Of a stretch of 64,000 bases of DNA, positions 1-10,289 are shown piece by piece. The DNA is from Ceratothoa steindachneri. Lineage: Eukaryota; Arthropoda; Malacostraca; Isopoda; Cymothoidae. Each line of letters opens with the position of its first letter. Position 1 is the first letter of the stretch. A program made the translations under genes and the position numbers. The notes below the pieces were generated by a model that saw only the letters and a program-made list of their open reading frames with translations, did no database searches and had not been told where the DNA came from. Location of the stretch: the NCBI GenBank assembly GCA_963969495.1, contig OZ018324.1, forward strand, positions 155,028,672 to 155,092,671, in the 5' to 3' direction.

Positions 1-825
1 TAAACTCATCCACATTTAGGACACCATCTCAAGTTCTTTGATCAGATTGGCAAGGACTTGTCCTCTGGGATTTATTGAGTAATCTCCCCAGAGAGGATGA
101 CTGTCATTCAGATCTCCAAGCAAGAGAAAGGGCCTCGGCAACCGTGCCACAACGCGTCGGAAGTCCCAGTGTCGAAGTCAGCTGACGGTGGAATGTACGC
201 AGAAATAATAGTATATCTCCTATCCAGGTCAAGCTGCACAGCCACTACCTGAAAGCAGCTATCTAAAGAGAAAGGAAGAATGGAGACATCATGCCGGATG
301 TAAACCGTGCATCCCCCATCTCATGGTGGTGCGGTTGCAAAACCCTTATACCCCGGGAGGGTAGGCAGGGGTCATGTGCCTAGCATGGTCTCCTACAGAA
401 AAATAGCTAACGGGGAATGGGATGAGACGAGCCTTCGCAGCTCCTCCCAGTTGGCCCAGAGTCCACGGCAATTCCATTGAAAGAATATGCCCTCCAGGCC
501 TAGCTCGGAGGAGACACAGGGAACCTCTTCAAACAGAAGACCCTCACAGAAATGGCCATACGCTTCCCAGAGGCAGAACCCCGGGCACTGTTGACCGGAC
601 AAAGCGCTGTCACCTTCGATAACTTATTGGGGAAGGTTGGGCTCGCCATGCAAGTCTTTTGTCCCTCTTTTCGAGGATCCACCATCTCTGAGCCACTCAG
701 CCCATCACTAGGCGTGGGCAAGGGAGTCGAAGCTCCTTTGTTGCTGTCCTCCTTTTGGGGGACAGCTTTAGGAACCTTGGAAGATAGCCTGGCAACCAAC
801 TTCAGGGGTGTTGCCTCCTGGGATG
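1..825 (-). mobile_element. I-type LINE fragment (endonuclease start and end of ORF1), runs off left edge
   Basis: The plus-strand text is a close relative of 39583-40430, which lies in the near full-length I-type LINE. On the minus strand, 602-393 encodes the start of an apurinic-like endonuclease (the 'QWNCRGLWANWEEL' start of the domain), and 799-500 matches the tail of ORF1. Similarity to the fuller copy stops near 820-830, where CR1 sequence begins, so the copy is 5'-truncated, as target-primed insertion usually leaves LINEs. The 3' part lies outside the window. The frame is interrupted, so this is a dead copy. Confidence 0.8.
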
Positions 826-889
826 TATTTATAGAAGTCCCAATAGCAGTGAGGAAAATAATTCAGCCTTATGTACAGTATTAATACAA

Positions 890-1290
890 GTGGCAGAGTC
901 AAGGGAATATACCCACATTATGATAGTAGGTGACTTCAATTACCCTGAAATAGATTGGACAAATTGGGACTCATCAGAACATCCCAATCATAGAGCAAAC
1001 AGATTTATTTTGGCAATGTACGACTCATTCTTATTCCAGCATGTCATTGAGTTTACAAGGTATAGAATACATGAGTAACCAAGTCTATTGGATTTAATAA
1101 TTACAAACAAAGGTATGGTCACTAACATAGATTATGATTCATCATTGGATATGAGTGATCATGTGTGTTTAATATATGATATGAATCTTTATTCTAATAT
1201 GCAGAAAAGTGAAATGAAAAGATACAACTATTTTAAAGGTAACTACGAACAAATGGCATGGAAGCTTGGGGAAGCATGTATGATGAAATT
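890..1290 (+). pseudogene. CR1 endonuclease remnant
   Basis: Two adjoining frames (890-1078 and 1088-1294) carry late motifs of the AP-type endonuclease of CR1 LINEs: 'VGDFNYPEIDW', 'DLIITN' and 'SDHVCLIYD'. In an active element this domain nicks target DNA to prime reverse transcription. The N-terminal half of the domain is missing, and a stop and frameshift separate the two parts. It is joined abruptly to the RT fingers near 1260. Confidence 0.8.
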
Positions 1291-1519
1291 ATAGGGCTTA
1301 TAATGCAGTTAAATACTAGTAAGGCATCTGGCCCTGACAACATTCATTTTAGGATACTCAAAGAAGGTGTAGAAAGTATTGCAGTAGCTCTTGAGAAGAT
1401 ATTTATTAGATCACTAGAGTCTGGAGAAATACCAAATGATTGGAAATTGGCAAATGTAGTGCCAATTTTTAAAAAGGGAAGCAAAGAGGACCCAAATAAC
1501 TTTAGACCAGTAAGCTTAA

Positions 1520-1596
1520 GGGTCATTCCATATGAAATCAACCAATTTTGGGGGAAATTTCAAGTCACCATCACTGATTTTGATGAAAATTGGTAT
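1520..1596 (+). repeat. Left terminal inverted repeat of the TTAA transposon
   Basis: Begins GGGTCATTCCAT and includes a stretch around 1565-1595 ('GTCACCATCACTGATTTTGA') that is matched in reverse complement at the other end. Confidence 0.88.
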
Positions 1597-2157
1597 ACAG
1601 GTTGAATTTAATGAGAGAAAAACAATGAGACACTTCCCAGCCCTCAATTTTGAATAGCTCAAAAGTTATAACCTGTTAAAGTTGAGAAAAATTGTCAAAT
1701 TTCTTGATACCAGCATTTGAAAAAAAATTATTTCTCCCTTATTATAGCACATAAAAAAATGAATTATGTATTTTTTTAAAGCTTAAGGGTTGCTCTAAAC
1801 ATTTTTAACAGCAAAATTAATTTTTGATAAAACGTTTTTTTGACCTTTAAAAAAATATATTGGTATCAATAAATTTTTGTGTAATTTTTTTTATAAATAT
1901 ATATGCCTTTAGACTACAATATAAGATAAATTTCATTCTGGGTTTTTCATTATATCAGGAGTTATGATCAATTTTGTAACCATTGGTATGCCAATTTTTA
2001 CCTATTTTTATGTTATAAATTTTACCTATTAGGTGTTACTTTATAAACTATGAAAGCTAATTTAAAAATTTTTCTTTTTTTTCAGAAAGTTTAATATTTA
2101 GATAAAAAAGTAATTAATAATTTGCATTACCAATTATTTGTATTTTAACAAATTATT

Positions 2158-3048
2158 ATGGATGAGAAGAGAAAGCATTTTTTAAATATTAAGTATTGCT
2201 GCGATCCTTACAAAGGTCACAAAAAATTAATAAAGAAAAATCTGAGACTAATTTCAGAAGACTTAATAAGAGAATATTCAAAATTAAAAAATTTTAAGGA
2301 CCAAAAAATCTGTGATAACTGCAGAAAAAAGATAGCTGATGATGATAGTTCTTCATCTCAAAATACAAATCCAAGCCTTTCAGAAGAAAGAATGGAAATT
2401 GAGCCAATTACTGAACAGGAAGAATCACAAGAAGCATTAACTGAATTAAATAAATCATTAATAGCTATTGGAGAGTCACCAGTCAAGAAATTTAAAATGG
2501 ATGTAGTAAAAAAATATAGTTCAGATAAAATGAATAAAATTCAAAAATCCATTTCAAGTAAACTCAGAACTGTAGGCTCCGCAACAAAATATCCATTACC
2601 TTTGGATCAAGACCCAGAGTCTTCTAGAACAGAATCAAGTAAAGATGGTGAAGAAATGATAAATCAACTGAAGGAGAAATTTCAAACTACTAGTAAAAGG
2701 TCTGAGCAGCTGCAAATCTTAACTGTTTTGCCAAAAAGCTGGAGCTTATCCAAAATAAAATCTGAATTTAATGTTACTAATTACATGGCCAGACAAGCTA
2801 AAAAACTAGCAATGGAAGAAGGAATAATGTCATTGCCAAGCAAAAGAAAAGGTACATTTCCATCAGAAACAATTAAAGTAGTAGAAGACTTTTATAAAAA
2901 TGAAGAAGTAAGCAGAATTATGCCAGGGAAAAAAGATTTCAAGAGTGTTAGAAAAGATGGATACCAATTTTCATCAAAATCGGTGATGGTGACTAAATGT
3001 CCCTTGTTGAATTCGGATGGAATGACCCTTAACTTCTATAGTCTGTAA
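2158..3048 (+). pseudogene. Transposon-borne uncharacterised protein, N-terminal part (CxxC, 'VLPKSWS' family)
   Basis: This open frame of 296 codons lies wholly inside the TTAA element. It has a basic N-terminus, a CDNC pair near residue 54, an acidic Ser/Glu-rich linker (about 60-190), and a conserved block near residues 195-275 with 'LTVLPKSWSLSKIKSEF', 'ARQAKKLAMEEGI', 'VVEDFYKNEEVSRIMPGKKD' and 'SVRKDG'. From memory this block occurs in many uncharacterised proteins of arthropods, Hydra and other invertebrates, usually followed by a longer C-terminal region. Here the frame runs into the right inverted repeat at about 2960, so the C-terminal half is deleted. It is a likely transposase relic, but no catalytic triad is visible. 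That the family is a transposase is inference. Confidence 0.65.
2961..3028 (-). repeat. Right terminal inverted repeat of the TTAA transposon
   Basis: Reverse complement of the left end: both start GGGTCATTCCAT and share the 'CACCATCACYGATTTTGATG' block. The TTAA duplication follows at 3029. Confidence 0.88.
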
Positions 3049-4287
3049 AATTCTTGAGAAGATGGTAAGAAGGGAATTTCTGATCATCTAGAGAGTAGCA
3101 GTTTAATTAATGATGCTCAGCATGGTTTTAGAAAAGGTAGATCGTGTTTAACTAATTTACTGGATTTTATGGATTATGTAACTAAAGAATTAGATAGGGG
3201 TGAGAAAGTTGATCTGATCTACTTAGATTTCAGCAAAGCTTTTGATAAGGTTCCACATAGAAGACTAGTTCATAAATTAAAGCTGCATGGGATATGTGGG
3301 AACGTTTCAAATTGGATAACTGAATGGCTGAAAAATAGGAAACAGAGAGTTGTACTGAATGGAGTGAGGTCGGAGTGGAGGAATGTTATTAGTGGCGTAC
3401 CTCAGGGATCAGTTTTAGGCCCTTTATTATTTATAATCTATGTAAATGATCTTGGGCAAGGTGTGAATAGCAAAGTATCAATTTTTGCTGATGACACTAA
3501 ATTGGCAGCTGTAGTCAAAGAGGTTGAGGGTAGCTTTAAAGTGCAGGGTGACTTAAATAAGTTGTTAGCTTGGGCTCAGAAGTGGCAGATGACTTTTAAC
3601 CTTAATAAATGCAAAGTTATTAACATGGGGAGAGATAATAGGGAATTTAGCTATGAGATGGATGGGTATTGGATTAATTCAGTTGAAGATGAGAAGGACT
3701 TAGGAGTAGTAGTAGATACGTCACTGAAATTTTCAAAGCAGTGTATTGAGGCAAAAAATAGAGCAAATAGGGTGCTAGGTTACATTAAAAGAAATGTTAG
3801 CTACAAGAGTAAGGAGGTCATCATTAAACTATACAACTCTTATGTCAGGCCACATTTAGAGTACTGTATACAGGCATGGTCACCACATTTTAGACACGAT
3901 ATAAACTTATTAGAGTCGGTACAAAGGAGGGCAACAAAAATAATACCATCCCTGAAGCACCTTGAATATGAAGATAGACTGAGGATATTAAATATGTTCT
4001 CATTTGAAAGAAGGTGTGTGAGGGGAGATATGATTCAGCTTTTTAAAATCTTTTCTGGGATGGATAAATTGGATTTCAGCAAGTTATTTGAGTTAGAAGG
4101 TAGTAATAGAACTAGAGGCCACCACTTAAAGATTAAAAAACAGAGCTGCAGACTGGATGATGGAAAATATTTTTTCACTAACAGAGTGGTGGATTATTGG
4201 AATAGTTTGCCACCTGAGACTGTAGACAGCCCAAACTTGAATGTTTTCAAGTGCAGATTGGATGATTATATGGGGATGGAGGGTTAA
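3033..4287 (+). pseudogene. CR1 reverse transcriptase, C-terminal two thirds
   Basis: The long frame 3169-4287 (372 codons) begins inside the RT palm. It shows 'YLDFSKAFDKVPHRR' with the first catalytic Asp, 'SGVPQGSVLGPLLFIIYVNDL', 'FADDTKL' with the second and third catalytic Asp, and the thumb and C-terminal motifs typical of CR1. A frameshift near 3070-3080 separates it from the 'LTSIVCKILEKM' part just right of the transposon. It would copy LINE RNA at a nicked target. The frame downstream of the shift is intact, so this copy is fairly young. The methionine at 3169 is only the first one after the shift, not a true start. Confidence 0.88.
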
Positions 4288-4584
4288 TTCCTTACTTTCG
4301 GTATGTGGATATGTTTCTTGACTCATTCATGTGGATGCAGTTTCTTTTTATTGTATATTTTGGGGGACTTTGATTTTGTTTTTGACAAACTCCTATGGAG
4401 GCTTTAAATTATATATTGTAGATGCATGGTTGGACATTCCTATGAATTGTTAAATTGTATATTGTAGATGCATGATCTGACAAAATCCTATGGATGCTTT
4501 ATGTGGGTGGATTTGATGGATATGGATGACCTTTGATAGGCCCTTGTGGCTTTTGTGATCCGTGAAATTATGTTATGTTATGTG

Positions 4585-5578
4585 CATGAGGCATGGAGCT
4601 TTTTCAGCAATCACTTGAGGGAGTAGATGGATGAGAACATTCCTGTAGTAAAGGCCAAGAAACATGGTAGATCTTACATAAATCAAAGGGTGGAGAAAAT
4701 AAGAAAACGTAAGTTTACTAAAAGGAAGCATTTTAGACTCACACATGATAGTGAAGATGAAAAGTTATATAAGGCTGAAGTGAATGCACTCAGAAACTTA
4801 ACAAGAAATTTAAGAAAAGACTTTGAAAAGAAACTGGCTAGTGAGATTAAGCATAAGCCCAAAGCATTTTGGAAATATGCTAATAGTAAACTCTGGACAA
4901 GATCTAGGATTGGTGACTTGGACTGTGGCAATGGTAACACAGCAAGAAATGATATTGATAAAGCAGCAACATTAAATGACTTCTTTGGTAGTGTTTTCAC
5001 TGAGGAAGATCAAAGAAATATGCCACAGTTAGAAAACAAATATGTTGGCAGTAACCCATTAGATCATGTGGTAATTAGTGAAGAAAAAGTGAGAAAGAAA
5101 CTAATAAAACTGAGAAAAAACAAATCAGCTGGACCAGATGGTTTTCACCCAAAAATGGTTAGTGAAATAGCACCTAGTATTAGCCTACCATTAAATATTA
5201 TTTACAATAAATCTCAAGAAACTGGTAAAATTCCACAAGGCTGGATGGATGCCAATATCACCCTAATCCATAAAAAAAAAAGTCGACAGCAGCCTGGGAA
5301 TTATAGGCCAATAAGTCTAACAGCAGTCATGTGTAAGATTATGGAGACAATAGTAAGAGATGATATTGTCAAACACATGATTGATAATGGTCTTTTTGCT
5401 GATCAGCAACATGGTTTTGTCCCGGATAGATCATGTACGACTCAGCTACTCTTGTTTGGAGGAATGGTCACTGTTTGTGGAGCATGGAAAGAGCTTTGAT
5501 GTTGTGTATTTGGACTTCCAGAAGGCTTTTGACTCAGTTCCTCATAAAAGACTTTGAAGTAAACTGATAGCTTATGAG
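4585..5578 (+). mobile_element. CR1-clade LINE copy 2, cut off by I-type LINE
   Basis: Frame 4627-5499 encodes the endonuclease-RT linker and RT fingers: 'FWKYANSKLW', 'NDFFGSVFTEED', 'KNKSAGPDGFHPKMV', 'NYRPISLTAVMCKIMETI' and 'QQHGFVPDRSCTTQLL'. After a frameshift near 5455 the RT continues ('VVYLDFQKAFDSVPHKR') to about 5575, where an I-type LINE tail begins. Copy 2 starts directly at the 3' tail of copy 1 and shares its orientation. It supplies the linker that copy 1 lacks. Confidence 0.85.
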
Positions 5579-5953
5579 ATTTTTTTATTTTTTTTCAAGG
5601 GGCTATCTGGCGACTGCCCACTTGGGCATAAAAAGGGGTTAACAATCAGGAAGCAAGCTGCGGCGTCGAGGGAAGGTCCCCCTTTGTAGGGCGCAGGAGC
5701 CTGCGACCTACAAAAAAACAAAAAAACAAACAACAATAACAAAAAACAAGTTAAATACAGGGAGAAGGCCGGCTTCCCCCCAAAAGTCCATCAGTCCACC
5801 AGTCTTGGTACACGCACTCAAAACGAGTACAAGGGACAGGTGGTAGCGACCCCTCCATCCCGGTACCGGGACAGGTAACCTCGCGAAGATCACCCAGACT
5901 GGGACATTCGACAAGAATGTGGTGAACAGGGCACAGGCGAGCGCTCCATCAAA
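5577..5953 (-). mobile_element. I-type LINE, 5'-truncated 3' fragment
   Basis: Starts on the plus strand with a T-rich run (poly(A) tail of the minus-strand element) and the family 3' signature 'GGCTATCTGGCGACTGCC'. It continues collinear with 36218-36605 of the full copy and stops at the block 'GCTCCATCAAATAG' near 5953. One of several 3' fragments of this family here, all in the same orientation. Confidence 0.8.
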
Positions 5954-6200
5954 TAGCATAACATAACATAACATAACATAATTACACGGATGACAAAAGC
6001 CACAAGGGCCTATCAAAGGTCATCCGACTCTGCAAAACCCACCCACAAAAAGCACCATCACCAGGGGAAGACAAAATCAAAGTCTCCCACAATATAATAT
6101 AACGGATGACAAAAGCCACAAGGGCTCATCATAGGTCATCCGAGTCAAGCGGCCTCTTTTTCAAGGCACCCAAACTCCCAGGAAAACTACATCCAGAGGA
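5954..6200 (-). mobile_element. Two CR1 3' ends in tandem, with pentanucleotide tails
   Basis: Positions 5957-6040 are the reverse complement of the CR1 copy 1 3' end (4520-4580), including a tail of about five ATGTT units. A second copy of the same 3' end starts near 6098 with an ATATT-like tail. The block 'GGATGACAAAAGCCACAAGG' occurs at both. They are either two insertions or a partial tandem duplication. Confidence 0.72.
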
Positions 6201-6239
6201 TTGCATCCAGAAACAAGGGTATCACCAATCAAGGCTTGT

Positions 6240-6965
6240 CAAGAACTAAATCATGCAGCTATAGATATATACAAACAATATTAATATATACAAAACTTAG
6301 GAACCATCACAACCTTCCCTTCCCATAAACTCATCCAACCTACTCTTTGCGCAGAAAACAGTTTATAAATAAAAGGCTAGCACTTGTTTGAATGCGAGCA
6401 TTAGAAAGAAACGTGCCCTTAAATGCACTATTGGAAATTTGCACTGTTTTTTCACCCTTTCGAATCATTTAATCCCGATCTAGTACGGTCACCGCACGCC
6501 ATTATACCAAATAAACTTTTTTAAAAAGACGCGAATCGTTCAAAATATACAGGAATCTAAAATGAAATACTATTAGGTAATCGACTAAAGACGCATGTGC
6601 AGATTGTCTGCTGATCTAATAAAGCCTGCTATTGGTTGAATATCGCAAAAAGACACATGCGCAGATGACCTCCATATTTAAACCAGGTGAAATAGTACGT
6701 CAAAAGTTGAAGGAACGAGTGGGGAAATGCCGCAGAAAGATTTAAATTTAGCAAAATGACATTTTTCGAAAAATGGATAAATACGTTAGTATTAAGTTCC
6801 AGGAGTTAAAAATAACACCGGTAAGCATCATTTAAAAAAAAAAAAACGTTTATATCTTTCAAAAGTGTAAAAATCGTAAACTTTGTTAAAACGAATCTTT
6901 ATCTCAACATACTATTATTTAACCACCCTATTTAGCTATCTTATACAAATTTAATTAACATCCAA
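6240..6965. other. No gene recognised, AT-rich
   Basis: No coding signal or known repeat was recognised. A short imperfect repeat ('GACGCATGTGCAGATTG' near 6590 and 'GACACATGCGCAGATGA' near 6650) lies in the middle. Confidence 0.4.
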
Positions 6966-6969
6966 ACTG

Positions 6970-7420
6970 TACAGTGAAGGAGGACAAGAAATCACCCCAC
7001 ACCCACATGTCAAGTGCCTAGAAGTCCAAATGAGTGCAGACTGCACCTTCCATCACCATATTAAAACAACAGCAAGGAAAGCCAAGGGTATGGCTGGGTG
7101 GGTTCTTAAAACCTTCACCACCAGAGAACCTAAAGTAATGATAACTCTCTGGAATGCCTTAATTCATCCCATATTAGACAACTGCAACCAGCTGTGGTCC
7201 CCACACAGGAAAGGTGACATCCAACTCCTAGAGGCAGTGTAGAGATCATTCACCAGGCAAGTGAGAGAATGGAGGGACCTCAGCTACTGGGAGAGGTTCA
7301 AGGTACTGGGTTGTATCCACAACAAAGAAGAAGGGACAGATACAGAGTCATCTACATTTGGAAGATACTAGAACAAGAAGCGCCAGACCCTACGCACTCT
7401 GCTATTACCTAGTGATAGCT
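6970..7420 (+). pseudogene. LINE reverse transcriptase C-terminus (jockey/BovB-like thumb)
   Basis: Frame 7030-7242 plus its continuation reads 'AKGMAGWVLKTFTTREP', 'NALIHPILDNCNQLWSPHRKGDIQLLEAV' and then, after a stop, 'WRDLSYWERFKVLG' and a basic tail. This is the thumb and C-terminal region of a non-LTR RT from a lineage different from the CR1 copies nearby. No catalytic part remains. It is a relic on the plus strand, abutting a minus-strand CR1 relic. Confidence 0.7.
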
Positions 7421-7442
7421 AAAGAGGCAAGGGAGCAGGTGC

Positions 7443-8480
7443 TCATAAGTGAGCACCTCTTCTCGAGAGTTCTGATAAGTGCCAGTCATAGTTGTTTTTG
7501 AAGCCATTGATGCTGTTACTATTTATGACATTCTCCGGCAACTTATTCCAATGGGTTACTACCCGTGAGACAAAGAACATAGACCTCGTGTGGGTGCGTT
7601 GTCGAGTCTTGAGGAGCTTCAGGCTATGGCCCCTTTTCTGCGGATGGGAATGCCTGGGGGCTCGCCTAAGGAAATCACCTCCACGCACCCAGTCATATTC
7701 CTTGAGGATTTTAAATACCTCAATCATGTCACCCCTGGTTCTCGTCTGTTCCAAGGTCGTGAGATTGAGCCTAGCTAGTAGTTCATCATAGGGCAGATGG
7801 GCCAGAGTGGGCACTAGTTTCGTGGCCCTCCTCTGGACCTTCTACAGTCTGTCAATATCCCGCCTGGTGTATGGGGACCAGCCTGGATGGCAAACTCCAT
7901 GCAGAGACGGACCAGAGACTTGTAGAGCAGCGGCAACATCTCCCCATCTAGTCATGTGAATGTCATCCTGATTCTGCCTAGCATGGAGTTAGCAGAAGCC
8001 GCCTTCCTAGCTACTTGGGCTGAAGGTTTGAAGTCTTGGGTTAGCAAGACACCAACATCTTTCTCTTCCTCCGTTCTCAAGAGGAGCGTGTCTCCCATGT
8101 AGTACTGGTGGCCAGTATTTTCAGCACCAATGTGCATTGCTTTGAACTTGGCTTCATTGAAGGTCAGGAGCCACTTACGGCTCCACTCCTGAAGTCTAAT
8201 AATATTATATTGGAGGATATGCTTTTCGTGAGGGACCTTGATAGATCTGTAAATTTTGGTATCGTCAGTGAAAAGCTTACCTCTAGAATGAATGCCTTCG
8301 ATGAGATTATTGATGAATACGAGGAACGGGGTTAGGCCAATTACACTCCCTTGGGGCACACCACTCAAGACATTCCTACAAGCAGAGCCCGTTCCTCTGA
8401 TGGTGACCCTCTGTTCCATGCCCCTAAGAAAGCTCCTTATCCGCCCAAGCATCTTCCCCACCAATTTCAGATGCCTCAAG
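7443..8480 (-). pseudogene. CR1-like reverse transcriptase relic
   Basis: Minus-strand frames 8479-7952 and 7814-7443 give RT motifs 'LSGVPQGSVIG', 'LFTDDTKIYRSI', 'RKWLLTFNEAKF', 'EEEKDVGVLL', then 'DELLARLNLTTLEQTRTRGDMIEVFKIL' and 'FFVSRVVTHWNKLPENVI'. The usual FADD box reads FTDD, an alanine to threonine change beside the catalytic aspartates. A frameshift lies between the two frames. The 5' half is missing; the Gypsy-type 5' LTR starts 33 bp to the right. Confidence 0.82.
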
Positions 8481-8512
8481 CTTCATTAGCAGGCAATTTT
8501 TGCGGTACAGTG

Positions 8513-9599
8513 TGTAGAGGGATCTGTTTAAATAGTAGTATTTCCCCACTTCTTAAGATATTACTTTGGGAGAGAAAGCGAGCCGTTACTCCCCCCCCCC
8601 CCATCCCTCCTCCGACTTCACCCTTTTTGGACTTGCCGCCAGGTCACTGAGAAATTCACACCGAGGTATGACGCTAAAATTGAAGGCTACCTCTCCGCCG
8701 TCTCAATCTCCTCCCGCCACCCTTCCGGGTCGGGAGATTACCCAGCTAGTTTGTAGGTTTGCCGCGAACAACCTTTATGGCTCCAGCCGCTGGTCGTTCC
8801 GTCTAACCCGCTGATCTCGGCCTCTTACACTTTCCCGTAAGAAGACGCTCGGTTGTCCCGGCCGATAATGAGGGTTCGAGAAGCCCCCCCCCTCTCTCTC
8901 TCTCTCTCGCTTCCCCCCTGTTTTGGAGAACTCCAGGTATATATGCACCCTCCCAAGGAGTACCCATAGATTTGGTTAGACAACGCTCCCCCGAAAGGAG
9001 GTCGATTCAACGACGCTCTCTCCCGAGAAGTGTTTAGTAACGGTTGCAAGCCACGAAAGAGCTGGACATCACACTCTTATCTTCGGGTCAGGGAGAAGAG
9101 TCTCGTGGGGGCACTGTCAGCCTTTCTCAACCGCCTTCGGATCAATGATTGGAGAAGCAGTCATTCGAAGTTCATCTGGTGACCTCTTGATGACAAGAGG
9201 CCCAATAGCTCGCTCAATCCGAGTTTGGAGAAGTCATCTTCCCGCCCCCGTTTCGAAGTTCGACCGGTGACCTCTTGAGGACAAAAGGCCCGATAGCTCG
9301 CTCGATCCGAGTTTGGAGAAGTCACCGCCCCCCTTCGAAGTTCGTCCGGTGACCTCTTGAGGACAAGAGGCCCGCATCTCGAAAAACCCAAGTTTGGAGA
9401 AAGTAGCACCACCCTCTGCGGGTTCTCAGCTACCCCCGTTAGTAATCAAGGTCACCAAGACCTCCCCCCCCCAAGTTCGCCCCGCTTCACTCTCGAGGTT
9501 CAAAGGAACTAAATCGTTCACTACCCTAAATCTCCCATTATAACCATTTAATAACCCTGGTTACCCAATTAGTATTCGGAACCTAATTCCGTCTTATTC

Positions 9600-9687
<88 letters not shown>

Positions 9688-9731
9688 TTATTTTGTGCCT
9701 TTTATTTAGTGTGTATTAAAATCTATTTTTG
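8513..9731 (+). repeat. 5' LTR of the Gmr1-like element
   Basis: Collinear with 14869-17755 minus the mariner. It contains a C-run (8590-8600), a short CT tract (8889-8909), a tandem repeat of about 85 bp in three copies (9166-9400) and an (AT)n tract (9602-9682). The shared sequence ends near 9731 ('TTAAAATCTATTTT'). The true 3' border could extend further, because the other LTR may be truncated there. Confidence 0.8.
9166..9400 (+). repeat. LTR minisatellite, three units of about 82-89 bp
   Basis: Units start near 9166, 9255 and 9336. Each begins 'GAAGTTCNNCYGGTGACCTC' and includes 'TTTGGAGAAGT'. The 3' LTR carries two units (about 15541-15700). Confidence 0.75.
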
Positions 9732-10282
9732 TCGTTGTGTTTGGAATATTCCTTGGTCACGCAACTGCAGCTAACTATTCAAATCGCACTCTTTGAACAA
9801 TAACATTTGTTGCCTTGCTTAGCCCTCCTTAGAGCCCATGTGCGTATATTCCCGTACAATGGTCCATACTTCGACAGGTGTAAGGGTCTTCCTAAGAATT
9901 TTCCCCACCTGATTTTGAAGCACTAAGTTCAATTAATAGCAGCCGCATTAACAAAAATATCTGAACACCAATATATTAGGGCAATTTTCTTTTTGTTTAA
10001 CGGGTAACAACCAATTTTGAAGCCCATTTTTGTGTGGTGGATCCACAGTTTTTCTAGTTCCTTAAAAGAGGATACTAGCTAAGAGGTAATAGTAACCGCC
10101 ATTTTTTGTGTCGTCAGTTAGATTCTCTTGTTAGTTAGTTAGTTATTTTTGTTGTGTGAATTCGCTCGATTTTTACTAGGAATTTTTAATAATTTTGTCG
10201 TTAGTACAATTTATATTTGTTTGGGGGTAAAGCTTCAATAGCTCTGGTAGCTTTTTCGTGTGCAAAGGTTGAAAGTAGCATA
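9732..10282 (+). other. Untranslated leader of the Gmr1-like element
   Basis: Lies between the 5' LTR and the first gag codons. No open frame was recognised. A tRNA primer site was not identified with confidence. Confidence 0.5.
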
Positions 10283-10289
10283 TCCGGGA

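Larger units (their letters stand above)
1516..3032 (+). mobile_element. TTAA-flanked DNA transposon inserted in CR1 RT
   Basis: The element spans 1520-3028 (1509 bp) and is flanked by TTAA at 1516-1519 and 3029-3032. Its ends are inverted repeats starting GGGTCATTCCAT; the arms are about 77 bp (1520-1596) and 68 bp (2961-3028) with small indels. Removing the element and one TTAA restores the CR1 reading frame exactly: 'FRPVS' before 1516 runs into 'LTSIVCKILEKM' from 3029. The target-site duplication is therefore certain. TTAA targets are typical of piggyBac and Kolobok transposons. The ends do not look like the CCCT-type ends of piggyBac, so a Kolobok-like or unnamed TTAA family is likely (inference). 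Confidence 0.9.
830..4585 (+). mobile_element. CR1-clade LINE copy 1, interrupted at 1516 by a TTAA transposon
   Basis: This is a non-LTR retrotransposon read on the plus strand. Endonuclease remnants lie at 890-1290 ('GDFNYPEIDW', then 'SDHVCLIYD'), reverse transcriptase at 1270-1515 and 3033-4287, and a 3' UTR ending near 4580 in short ATGTT-type repeats. The RT shows 'SGPDNI', 'FRPVSL', 'LDFSKAFDKVPH', 'GVPQGSVLGPLLF' and 'FADDTKL', followed by the CR1 C-terminal region ('RRATKIIPSLKHLEYEDRL', 'NRVVDYWNSLPPE'). The endonuclease runs into the RT near 1260 with the usual linker of over 100 residues missing, so there is an internal deletion. A frameshift lies near 3070-3080. Confidence 0.88.
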
